Assembly (NCBI GenBank): GCA_003660605.1 | Contig: QMUN01000058.1 | Span: forward strand, 1-5,905 | Origin: Thermococci archaeon | GTDB taxonomy: Archaea > Methanobacteriota_B > Thermococci > Methanofastidiosales > B48-G16 | DNA: 5,905 nucleotides | Reading direction: 5' to 3' | Shown: positions 1 to 5,707 of the stretch, piece by piece | Numbering within the stretch: the first letter of the stretch is position 1 | Layout of the letters: each line of letters begins with the position of its first letter | The notes under the pieces: generated by a model | What the model was told of the DNA's origin: nothing | What the model saw: only the letters and a program-made list of their open reading frames with translations | The model's database searches: none | Program-made: the position numbers and the translations under genes

Positions 1-579
1 AAGGTAATCAGACTCCCGATCGGAGATATTTTCATTTTAAAAGAGGATGAAGGAGTGCTACTTGAAAGGAAAACGCCTTCAGATTTTATATCTTCTTTAA
101 GAAGCAACAGACTATGGGAACAGCTTTTAAAGATGATAAAAAACGATAAAATAGGATTATATAAAATAAAAAGGAGAATCCTGATTATCCACGGTCAATT
201 CGATATTGAAGATGCTCAGATATTTGGTGCATTACTTGAAATTTTATTTGTCTATGAGATTCCAATCGTTTTTGTAAATGATGATCTTGAGTTCAAAGAG
301 TTCTTCAGGATCCTTGTACAGAGAGAGGATAAAGGATTGAATGATAAAATTCCGCAGGAAAGATGGTACAGGAAAAGATTCAGAGAAGAACTTCCTGAAA
401 AGGACAAAAAAATATACATCCTGGCTTCTTTGCCTTATATAGGGAATGTTCTGGCTAAAAATCTATTCGATTACTTTGGATCTATAGCTTCTGTCGCCAA
501 TGCATCGAAGAAGAATTTAACAAATGTCAAAGGGATAGGAGAGAAGAGGGCAAAACTGATATACAAAATGTTTCACTAG
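1..579 (+). CDS. XPF/Hef-type ERCC4 nuclease with C-terminal (HhH)2 domain, 5' end outside window
   Basis: This is the C-terminal 192 residues of a structure-specific endonuclease of the XPF/MUS81/Hef family, which cuts branched DNA such as forks and flaps during repair. The frame is open from the first base, so the gene begins upstream; the internal GTG at 55 would cut off part of the active site and is not the start. Counting from the window edge, the catalytic signature reads GD at residues 8-9, then ERK at 22-24 and Asp28, the family's GDx(n)ERKx3D motif. The rest of the ERCC4 fold follows, then a tandem helix-hairpin-helix DNA-binding domain from about residue 140, with hairpins LPYIGNVLAKNL and VKGIGEKRAKLI. 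The protein ends right after the second HhH, without an obvious PCNA-binding tail. It could be the nuclease half of a long Hef helicase-nuclease or a short stand-alone archaeal XPF; the missing 5' sequence decides. The family assignment is secure. Confidence 0.93.
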   Translation, partial: KVIRLPIGDIFILKEDEGVLLERKTPSDFISSLRSNRLWEQLLKMIKNDKIGLYKIKRRILIIHGQFDIEDAQIFGALLEILFVYEIPIVFVNDDLEFKEFFRILVQREDKGLNDKIPQERWYRKRFREELPEKDKKIYILASLPYIGNVLAKNLFDYFGSIASVANASKKNLTNVKGIGEKRAKLIYKMFH

Positions 580-604
580 AAAGATTTATTATATGTCACT
601 AAAT

Positions 605-613
605 AGGTGATCC
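605..613 (+). promoter_or_regulatory. Extended Shine-Dalgarno of the cupin gene
   Basis: AGGTGATCC lies one base before the ATG and is a nine-base perfect complement to the conserved archaeal 16S 3' end (GGAUCACCUCCU). It fixes the cupin start at 615. A weak AT-rich TATA-like stretch lies at 585-594, too close to place a start site upstream of this RBS, so the cupin is more likely read from the upstream nuclease transcript. Confidence 0.8.
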
Positions 614-614
614 T

Positions 615-974
615 ATGTATGTTAAAAAAGCCGATGAAATAAAAAAAGAGATAGTGGAAGTAGCGGAGAAAACCGAGATTCAGTGGCTTATAGGGGAAGA
701 TACAGGAAAAGAGTTCTTTATGCGAAAGTTCACAATGAAACCCGAAGGAAGTATGCCAAAGCATTACCATAACAACTACGATCATGAACAGTATGTTTTG
801 AAAGGAAAACTGAGGATAGGTCTGGGCGATGAGATTTTTGAGGTGGAAGCTGGAAATGTTGTTTACATTCCCGAAAATGTAGTCCACTGGTATAAGAACA
901 TAGGAGAAGAAGATGTGGAGTTCCTCTGCTTAATTCCTAAAAGAAAGAAGTATCATATGGAAAAGGTTGAATGA
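615..974 (+). CDS. Small single-domain cupin (cupin_2 type), metal-binding
   Basis: This 119-residue protein is essentially one cupin beta-barrel. Motif 1 spans about residues 45-64 with the HxH pair His50 and His52, His57 in the third-ligand region, and the closing Gly64. Motif 2 spans 80-95 and fits Gx5PxGx2Hx3N except for Asn88 in place of the second Gly (Gly80, Pro86, His91, Asn95). The likely metal site is His50, His52, His57 and His91, a four-histidine version of the classical three-His-plus-Glu site; Glu58 and Gln59 are adjacent alternatives. The length and absence of other domains match the many small archaeal and bacterial cupins whose reactions are unknown; they include isomerases, dioxygenases and sugar-binding proteins. 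No signal peptide or membrane segment is seen, so it should be cytosolic. It starts 35 bases after the nuclease stop and may share its transcript, but nothing ties its function to DNA repair. Substrate is not predictable. Confidence 0.9.
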   Translation: MYVKKADEIKKEIVEVAEKTEIQWLIGEDTGKEFFMRKFTMKPEGSMPKHYHNNYDHEQYVLKGKLRIGLGDEIFEVEAGNVVYIPENVVHWYKNIGEEDVEFLCLIPKRKKYHMEKVE

Positions 975-977
975 GTG

Positions 978-985
978 TTTATATA
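978..985 (+). promoter_or_regulatory. TATA-box-like element TTTATATA after the cupin gene
   Basis: An exact TTTATATA begins four bases after the cupin stop codon. If used on the plus strand, transcription would start near 1005-1010 and run about 175 bases before the flippase-like gene at 1184, antisense over the reductase remnant. The complement (TATATAAA) could also act on the minus strand, which would give antisense RNA to the cupin gene. I see no good B-recognition element beside it, so the call rests on the octamer and its intergenic place. Confidence 0.35.
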
Positions 986-1049
986 CAATCATAAGCCTTA
1001 ATTCTCAAACATTCTTACAGCCTGTTTCATCTTCGAGATCACATTTACT

Positions 1050-1100
1050 TTATTTCTCACTAACATCTAAACCTGTTTTTCCTAGTTTGCGATATTCCAT
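1050..1100 (-). pseudogene. Remnant of an aldo/keto reductase gene (N-terminus only)
   Basis: The minus strand encodes MEYRKLGKTGLDVSEK and then a TAA. The peptide matches the highly conserved N-terminal beta-hairpin of aldo/keto reductases (consensus of the type MxYRxLGxTGLxVSxIGLG), which normally leads into a barrel of about 300 residues. Here the frame stops where Ile-Gly-Leu-Gly should begin. The start is well formed: GAGG lies six bases upstream (1107-1110 on the plus strand) and a TATA-like TTTATATTTA sits at 1151-1160, giving a plausible leader near 28 bases. In the +1 frame an open stretch continues to a stop at 998-1000 and encodes MKQAVRMFEN, which weakly resembles the first barrel helix; this part may be chance. 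I infer that promoter, RBS and first codons survive from a gene whose body was deleted. The alternative, a functional 16-residue peptide, seems less likely. Confidence 0.6.
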
Positions 1101-1127
1101 GTTTTTCCTCTTTCTTATCGATTTTTT
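1075..1127 (+). terminator. Oligo-T tracts, possible terminator for the nuclease-cupin transcript
   Basis: On the plus strand this gap carries T6 (1075-1080), T5 (1102-1106) and T6 (1122-1127) in a pyrimidine-rich setting. Archaeal RNA polymerase often terminates on such U-rich stretches without a hairpin. Some of these tracts are simply the complement of the A-rich reductase remnant, so the role is uncertain. Confidence 0.3.
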
Positions 1128-1150
1128 ACAGTATCGAAACAATGCAACGA

Positions 1151-1161
1151 TAAATATAAAT
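1151..1161. promoter_or_regulatory. Near-symmetrical TATA-like element between divergent starts
   Basis: TAAATATAAAT reads as TTTATATTTA on the minus strand, where it lies about 55 bases upstream of the reductase-remnant ATG at 1100, a good distance for a promoter with a short leader. On the plus strand it is only about 28 bases before the ATG at 1184, which would start transcription downstream of the Shine-Dalgarno at 1173. So it fits the minus-strand gene better than the flippase-like gene. Confidence 0.35.
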
Positions 1162-1172
1162 GTTGCTGTATT

Positions 1173-1177
1173 GGAGG
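1173..1177 (+). promoter_or_regulatory. Shine-Dalgarno GGAGG fixing the start of the flippase-like gene at 1184
   Basis: GGAGG sits six bases before the ATG at 1184. The longer stretch GGAGGAAATCC matches the full anti-SD complement GGAGGTGATCC at 9 of 11 bases. An in-frame ATG at 1160 has no such site and would add eight unlikely residues, so 1184 is preferred. Confidence 0.85.
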
Positions 1178-1183
1178 AAATCC

Positions 1184-2200
1184 ATGAAAAAAAAGAATCT
1201 CAGGATAATAGGATTATTTGCAATAGGTATCCTGATAATTCTCTTTATTATAAAATACATAGGAATTCAAGAGATATTGGAAGTTTTAAAAAACGTTAAA
1301 TTGTCATTTTTTTTATTAGGACTACTTATACAACTTTTTCTTTTTGGACTTTGGGGATATAGATGGGAAATAATTTTAGAAGCTGTAAAAGAGAGAGTAT
1401 CTGTTAAAAACCTTTATCTATCTCTTTTTATAGGTGTTCTGTTCAACAATGTAACTCCTGCTGCAAAAACTGGAGGAGAGCCTGTAAGAGCTTATATTCT
1501 GAGTAAAATGGAAAGTATAAGCTCTGAAAGAGCTTTTGCAACAATAACAGCGGATAGAATATTCGATAGTTTCCCTTATGCCCTTCTTTCTCTATTTTCT
1601 GTTCTTTACTTATTTTTTTTCGAGAATATACCCATCTGGGTGACATATATCTTAGTTTTTGCATTATTTTTTTCTATATTTATCTTACTGGCAACAGTCT
1701 ATCTCTGTATAAATCTGAAAATGGCAAAAAGACTTATTCTTGGATTAATGAACTTTGTCGGCAGATTTTTTCCAAAAATAAAAGAATACTCATACACAGT
1801 TGAAGAAAAGATTATAACTTTTAACTCTACAGTATTGAGAATAAGTAAAGATAAAACAGCAATGGTAAAAGCAATGATAATATCTTCCTTGATATTATTT
1901 TGTGGATTTTTTAGGATTTATTTCGTGTTCCTGGCTGTTGGATATAATGTAAGCTTTATAGTGCCTGTAATCGTTACTATAATCGCGATACAGGTAAATA
2001 TAATACCTCTACTTCCTGGAGGATTGGGGACAACAGAGGGAGTAATGGTCATAATATTTTCTATTTTTGGTGTTCCGATTGCAGTTTCAGCCTCTGTTGC
2101 ATTATTAGACAGATTATTATCATACTGGCTTGGTATATTCATCGGTGCTCTCTGTTTTTTCCATTCTCATATATCTATAAAAAGGGAAACTGAAAAATGA
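1184..2200 (+). CDS. UPF0104 / LPG-synthase TM family polytopic membrane protein (flippase-like)
   Basis: This 338-residue integral membrane protein belongs to the family of the transmembrane domain of lysylphosphatidylglycerol synthases (PF03706, UPF0104), also found fused to glycosyltransferase domains in archaeal AglD-type proteins. Family members are thought to move or handle lipid-linked substrates; the exact role of the stand-alone archaeal forms is not settled. The visible signature motifs are RW at 60-61, NNVTPAAKTGGEPVRAY at 88-104, DRIFDS at 124-129, LPGGLGTTEG at 276-285 near the C-terminus, and LLDRLLSYW at 307-315. Hydrophobic segments lie near residues 8-26, 40-58, 78-90, 130-146, 151-177, 230-250, 256-274, 286-306 and 311-326, in line with the usual seven to nine helices. 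A basic N-terminus (MKKK) and basic C-terminus both suit a cytosolic side. The length is typical of the family. All 12 arginine codons are AGA/AGG, the host pattern. Confidence 0.92.
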   Translation: MKKKNLRIIGLFAIGILIILFIIKYIGIQEILEVLKNVKLSFFLLGLLIQLFLFGLWGYRWEIILEAVKERVSVKNLYLSLFIGVLFNNVTPAAKTGGEPVRAYILSKMESISSERAFATITADRIFDSFPYALLSLFSVLYLFFFENIPIWVTYILVFALFFSIFILLATVYLCINLKMAKRLILGLMNFVGRFFPKIKEYSYTVEEKIITFNSTVLRISKDKTAMVKAMIISSLILFCGFFRIYFVFLAVGYNVSFIVPVIVTIIAIQVNIIPLLPGGLGTTEGVMVIIFSIFGVPIAVSASVALLDRLLSYWLGIFIGALCFFHSHISIKRETEK

Positions 2201-2234
2201 AATAATCAAGATATTTTACCACCTGAAATGAATA

Positions 2235-2249
2235 CCAAAAGTTTAAAAA
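2235..2249 (+). promoter_or_regulatory. BRE/TATA-like promoter for the UbiA gene
   Basis: CCAAAAG followed directly by TTTAAAAA (2242-2249) resembles an archaeal B-recognition element plus TATA box. Usual spacing puts the transcription start near 2270, leaving a leader of about 55 bases before the UbiA ATG. This suggests the UbiA gene is not dependent on the flippase-like gene's promoter. Confidence 0.45.
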
Positions 2250-2269
2250 TAGAGAGAATTTATACAAAC

Positions 2270-2325
2270 ATGGAAAGAGATGATGAAAAATGAAAGCGCA
2301 GTTTAGAATACAAGGTGTTCTCTGA
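2270..2325 (+). other. Leader with two overlapping mini reading frames before UbiA
   Basis: The first frame encodes MERDDEK and ends at 2291-2293; its ATG falls on the predicted transcription start. The second, MKAQFRIQGVL, begins at 2290 so that start and stop share ATGA, and its stop at 2323-2325 shares TGATG with the UbiA start. The UbiA Shine-Dalgarno lies inside the second frame. The arrangement would permit termination-reinitiation coupling. Neither peptide is recognisable, and short frames of this kind can arise by chance, so function is only a suggestion. Confidence 0.3.
2313..2317 (+). promoter_or_regulatory. Shine-Dalgarno AGGTG of the UbiA gene
   Basis: AGGTG lies seven bases before the ATG at 2325. 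An in-frame TAG at 2304-2306 excludes any longer N-terminus, so this start is well supported. Confidence 0.7.
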
Positions 2326-3338
2326 TGTCAAACTCGAATTATCACTTTTCTCATGATCGATCTACGATCCAGTTGCTGAACGATCTGCGTCTTAGTTATG
2401 CGGTAGTTTCTACTGGTTTGATACTGCTGGGCTTTTTCTGGAACAATCTTACAGGATTTGATTGGCAGTATCTTGTTCTTATTGTGGGCATCTTCTCTGC
2501 CAATGTATTTATGTTTGTCGTCAATGATTTCTATGATGCCCCCCATGATTCCAAAGATCCGGTGAAAAGAGCGAGGAATTTGTTTTGTTCTCCCGACACG
2601 AGAAAGATTGGGAAAGTGATTTTATATGCGAGTTTGTGCTTGAGCTTATTCCTCGGTGCGATTGTTTCTCTTCCGGTCCTCTTGATCATTGTACTTTTCG
2701 ATCTCCTTGCCTTTTTTTATTCTGCACCACCTGTCAAATTACGGAACCGCCTTTATTGGGACTGGATCTTTGTCTTTCTTTGGAAAACACTCATTATTGC
2801 TGCTAGCTACGTGTATTTTTTTGGAATGGATTTGTCTGCAGGAAACTCCTTCATGTATGGAACTCTTACTATTATCTTACTATTAAGTTTAATCAGCCAA
2901 CTGGATAATCAGATACGTGATTTTAAGGTGGATAAAACAAACGACACAAACCATTCGGTTCAGCGTTTAGGTCATGAAAGATCATCACTCTTAAAATTCA
3001 TTCTTTTAATCTTCTTTTTTGCGTTTAGTTTCATGTTCTGTTATCTTTTAGACCTCTACATCACCATGATACTGATTCTCGTCAATATATCTCTCTACTA
3101 TTTTGTGAATCCTAATAAATATAGTCATGTTCCTGAATTTATCAGCATCTGGATTGTTGTACTATTCTTAGAATACTTTACAACGTTCTTCACCCATCGG
3201 CAGCAACTGCTCTTCTCTGCCTGGATTATCGTGATGGTATGCATTGCCGTTATTCACGTAAAACGCACTAACTTGTTTAAAGATAGAACTCGACTTATAG
3301 ATAATTACCCTTCATTTAATGAAATTTTGAAAAAATAA
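2325..3338 (+). CDS. UbiA-superfamily prenyltransferase, probably horizontally acquired
   Basis: This 337-residue polytopic membrane enzyme carries both aspartate-rich motifs that bind the Mg-diphosphate of a polyprenyl donor: NDFYDAPHD at 67-75 (canonical NDxxDxxxD) and DFKVD at 199-203 (DxxxD) in the context QIRDFKVDKTND. The YSAPPVKLRNR stretch at 132-142 is also typical. About nine or ten hydrophobic helices are visible, beginning near residue 25. The acceptor cannot be told: relatives make archaeal ether lipids, quinones, haem and lipid-linked pentose. The C-terminal part, after about residue 265, is less typical. Codon use is unlike its neighbours: 9 of 14 arginines are CGN (CGT, CGC, CGA, CGG all occur), against 0 of 12 in the preceding gene and about 1 of 37 in elp3, and the GC content is visibly higher. 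I infer acquisition from a different genome, too recent for full amelioration. The gene is convergent with elp3, with only 9 bases between stop codons. Confidence 0.9.
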   Translation: MSNSNYHFSHDRSTIQLLNDLRLSYAVVSTGLILLGFFWNNLTGFDWQYLVLIVGIFSANVFMFVVNDFYDAPHDSKDPVKRARNLFCSPDTRKIGKVILYASLCLSLFLGAIVSLPVLLIIVLFDLLAFFYSAPPVKLRNRLYWDWIFVFLWKTLIIAASYVYFFGMDLSAGNSFMYGTLTIILLLSLISQLDNQIRDFKVDKTNDTNHSVQRLGHERSSLLKFILLIFFFAFSFMFCYLLDLYITMILILVNISLYYFVNPNKYSHVPEFISIWIVVLFLEYFTTFFTHRQQLLFSAWIIVMVCIAVIHVKRTNLFKDRTRLIDNYPSFNEILKK

Positions 3339-3345
3339 ATATTTA
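3327..3345 (-). terminator. U-rich terminator of the membrane protein-elp3 unit
   Basis: Just after the elp3 stop the minus strand reads ATTTATTTTTT, a typical archaeal intrinsic oligo-U termination signal without a hairpin. It lies within the last codons of the convergent UbiA gene (its Lys-Lys and stop). Confidence 0.5.
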
Positions 3346-3347
3346 AC

Positions 3348-4892
3348 TCACAGTTCCTTCCCCATGTATGCTCCAATCTTTTTATAATTGAACTTTCTAT
3401 AATACTCTCTAACACCTATCCCCGATGTAACGAGAATTCTTTTCATCCCCTCTTCTCTTCCTATCTCTTCTGCCTTTTCCAAAAGTTTTGTTCCAAAGTT
3501 TTTGTGCTGCCACCATCTTTTATTTCTATCTCCAATAGGCAGCATCTGCCCATAAACATGCAATTCTCTTATTAAAGATGTCTCTTCATTTATTTCTTTT
3601 CTGAAAGGTTTGTAGGGGATTCTGAGTCTTAAAAATCCTATAAGAATATCTTTTTCTACATCCTCAAAACTTATAAAATACTCTTTTCCATTTGAAGCTT
3701 TATAATCTTCTACAAGAAGCTCTATTTTCTCTGGAATGATACCTTCCTTGTAATATTTTAATCCAGCCTCTCTGCATCTTATGCATCTACATTTTATCCC
3801 CTGTTTTTCAAGCTCTTTATAGATCAAAGACCCCAGATCAGCTCTTTTAACGCCTGCATCTATATACTGAGTTGGTATATCTCTCTGGATTCTCATAGTC
3901 CTGACCCATTTTGGCATTGCTTTTTTCACTTCCAAAATAACTTTTAAAGCATCTTCAGTTTTGTATGGCGTAAATTCCCCTTTTTTCCATTCTTCATATA
4001 ACTTTGTTCCCTTTATAACAAGGCAAGGATAAAATTTAACCATATCTGGCTTGAATCTCTCATCTTTGAAGATATTTTTAAATGCTCTTATATCTCTTTC
4101 AATATTTGATCCCGGCAGCCCTGGCATTAAATGGTAATTTATCTTCAATCCTGAGTCTTTTAACAACTGTGTTGACTCGATTACATCCTTCACCGTATGT
4201 CCTCTTTCCACTCTTTTGTAGATGAAATCGTAGATATTCTGAACTCCTAACTCTATTCTTGTCACCCCAAAATCAAGCATTCTTGATATATGAGACTCTT
4301 TGCACCAGTCTGGTCTTGTCTCGAATGTCATTCCTATGCATCTTACCTTTGATCTTTCGTTATTTCTCTGTGCTTCTTCCAAGATTAAGGAATCTTTTGA
4401 GTTCATTGCATCTAAGCATCTTTTAACAAAATATTCCTGATAATCCAGGCACTCTGAAGGAAATGTTCCTCCCATTACTATCAGCTCTATTTTATCAATG
4501 GGATGCCCTATTCTCTTCAGCTGTTTTAATCTCTCTAACGTCTGTTTGTATGGATCAAAATTATTCTGAATGGCACGTAGAGATGCAGGTTCCTTTCCCG
4601 TATAGCTCTGGCATGCATTTTCGCCCTTAGGGCAATAAGTGCATCTTCCATGGGGACATTTTTTTGGCCTCGTCATTACAGCTACAACAGCTATCCCCGA
4701 GAGTGTTCTCATAGGTTTTTTTCTTAAGATTTCGATGATTTTTGGATCTTCTGTAAATTTTAGAATATCTGAGTTTCTTATTACCTTATTAAGATTATAT
4801 TTTTTGGATGCCTCTATTTTCAAACTCTGCAAATCTACCTTGTAATCATTTTCCTTTATTTTCTTGATTATAAACAGAGGAGCTTCATTCAT
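3348..4892 (-). CDS. elp3: Elp3: tRNA U34 carboxymethyl-forming radical SAM / GNAT enzyme
   Basis: Elp3 modifies wobble uridine 34 of tRNAs to the 5-carboxymethyl family, using radical SAM chemistry and acetyl-CoA; archaeal forms act without the other eukaryotic Elongator subunits. With the start chosen here the protein has 514 residues, the usual size. The 4Fe-4S site is C79PHGRC84TYC87; also seen are QSYTGKEPASLRAI, MGGTFPS, TFETRPDWC, GVQ and RGHT, and MPGLPGS. A Cys-rich linker (C368, C370, C373, ending CRE) precedes the GNAT domain at about 393-514. In the acetyl-CoA loop QHKNFG (462-467) Asn465 replaces the usual first glycine of Q/RxxGxG/A. The end SGIGVREYYRKFNY and YMGKEL is typical. 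The start at 4892 gives an ATGAATGA overlap with the upstream gene and the conserved N-terminus MNEAPLF; ATG 4898 is nearly as good, while ATG 4937, ATG 4934 and TTG 4946 would add poorly conserved residues. Only one arginine codon appears to be CGN. Confidence 0.95.
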   Translation of the reverse strand: MNEAPLFIIKKIKENDYKVDLQSLKIEASKKYNLNKVIRNSDILKFTEDPKIIEILRKKPMRTLSGIAVVAVMTRPKKCPHGRCTYCPKGENACQSYTGKEPASLRAIQNNFDPYKQTLERLKQLKRIGHPIDKIELIVMGGTFPSECLDYQEYFVKRCLDAMNSKDSLILEEAQRNNERSKVRCIGMTFETRPDWCKESHISRMLDFGVTRIELGVQNIYDFIYKRVERGHTVKDVIESTQLLKDSGLKINYHLMPGLPGSNIERDIRAFKNIFKDERFKPDMVKFYPCLVIKGTKLYEEWKKGEFTPYKTEDALKVILEVKKAMPKWVRTMRIQRDIPTQYIDAGVKRADLGSLIYKELEKQGIKCRCIRCREAGLKYYKEGIIPEKIELLVEDYKASNGKEYFISFEDVEKDILIGFLRLRIPYKPFRKEINEETSLIRELHVYGQMLPIGDRNKRWWQHKNFGTKLLEKAEEIGREEGMKRILVTSGIGVREYYRKFNYKKIGAYMGKEL

Positions 4893-5673
4893 AGACATAC
4901 TCTGCCCCGCACTGTGTGCATATGAATCTCCCATCATGCTCTTCAAGTGCCCCCCCGCACTCAGGACATTTTTCTTCTTCTTTTTCTTCTTTTAAATAGG
5001 ATAATGTTATAAAGTTTATAATTATAGGCATAACGAACATTAAGATGAGCGGAAAATATAATATATCATAAAAAATTGAAATTATGCTCAAAAATAGGAG
5101 AAATAAAGATAAAAAGTATATAACAACAGATTTCACAGGATTTTCAAGTATTTTCTGCACACTCTGAAAAATTGCGGGGATAAAATTGTTCTTATCAAAA
5201 ATAATACTGGGAAATGTGTATAAAAAAAAGAATGAGAGTATAAAAACCCCCACAAGAAAATACAATTTAGATAAAATGGAAAATAGGAGATAAATAAGTA
5301 GAAAATAAAAAACTGAGAGTAAAAAAAGAGTTAAAAAACTTTTATAACTCTCTTTGATCCCCTTTTCCAGAGATGCTTCTTCTTCTATCTCTCTCTTAAG
5401 AAAACCTATATCTATTCCGGCTCCAAAGATTAAAAGCAAAAGATAAACAGAGAAATAGGGAATGAATAAACTCATTTCGATATTTAATCGCACATTCTGC
5501 AACACTGAGGTAAGACTTCCCCAGTGAAGTAGCTCTGCAGTTAAACCTAAATCTAAGTTTGTGATATAAATAAAAGCAGTTATGAAAATAGTGGGCACTA
5601 AGAATGGAACAACAAGCCGCATATTCTCAGCATAATTTTCCAAGGATACTAAGATTATCTCCTTGAGATTCAT
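4885..5673 (-). CDS. Polytopic membrane protein with C-terminal zinc ribbon, function unknown
   Basis: I do not recognise a named function for this 262-residue protein. About six hydrophobic segments are seen (near residues 20-38, 68-91, 112-134, 137-159, 180-203 and 205-227), with an acidic cytosolic-looking loop between the second and third (residues 92-110). After a short charged linker (EEKEEEK, 229-235) comes a rubredoxin-like zinc ribbon with C235xxC238 and C251xxC254, separated by twelve residues; both CPECGG and CTQCGA are standard knuckles. The overall look is of the archaeal integral membrane proteins distantly related to DUF4013/DUF7847 groups, but this is only an impression. A soluble zinc ribbon on the inner face might bind a protein or nucleic acid. 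No Shine-Dalgarno precedes the ATG, and a TATA-like element about 30 bases upstream suggests a nearly leaderless mRNA. Its stop overlaps the elp3 start, so the two are probably co-transcribed and translationally coupled. Confidence 0.8.
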   Translation of the reverse strand: MNLKEIILVSLENYAENMRLVVPFLVPTIFITAFIYITNLDLGLTAELLHWGSLTSVLQNVRLNIEMSLFIPYFSVYLLLLIFGAGIDIGFLKREIEEEASLEKGIKESYKSFLTLFLLSVFYFLLIYLLFSILSKLYFLVGVFILSFFFLYTFPSIIFDKNNFIPAIFQSVQKILENPVKSVVIYFLSLFLLFLSIISIFYDILYFPLILMFVMPIIINFITLSYLKEEKEEEKCPECGGALEEHDGRFICTQCGAEYVYE

Positions 5674-5693
5674 ATTTTTTATTTCGTTTCATG

Positions 5694-5707
5694 CTTATTA
5701 ATATTTT
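5694..5707 (-). promoter_or_regulatory. TATA-like element before the zinc-ribbon membrane protein
   Basis: On the minus strand AAAATATTAATAAG is centred about 28 bases upstream of the ATG at 5673. That spacing would start transcription within a few bases of the ATG, which agrees with the absence of a Shine-Dalgarno. The rest of the gap up to 5804 shows nothing I can identify. Confidence 0.35.

Noticed and set aside
576..887. Minus-strand open frame opposite the cupin gene
   Set aside because: It is the complement of a clear cupin with both motifs; it has no recognisable domain and a start without a ribosome binding site.
967..1299. Plus-strand open frame of 110 codons starting in the cupin end
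   Set aside because: It is out of frame with the flippase-like gene, crosses its start and well-formed Shine-Dalgarno, has no site of its own, and encodes a low-complexity Ser/Leu-rich peptide that mirrors the reductase remnant on the other strand.
2280..2325. Possible C/D box sRNA (ATGATGA ... CTGA)
   Set aside because: Box C is exact and CTGA follows 35 bases later, but there is no terminal stem and no convincing D'/C' pair, and the CTGA overlaps the UbiA start.
4893..4946. Longer Elp3 N-terminus from TTG 4946 or ATG 4937/4934
   Set aside because: It would overlap the zinc-ribbon codons by 50-62 bases, and the added residues do not resemble Elp3; ATG 4892 or 4898 gives a normal N-terminus.
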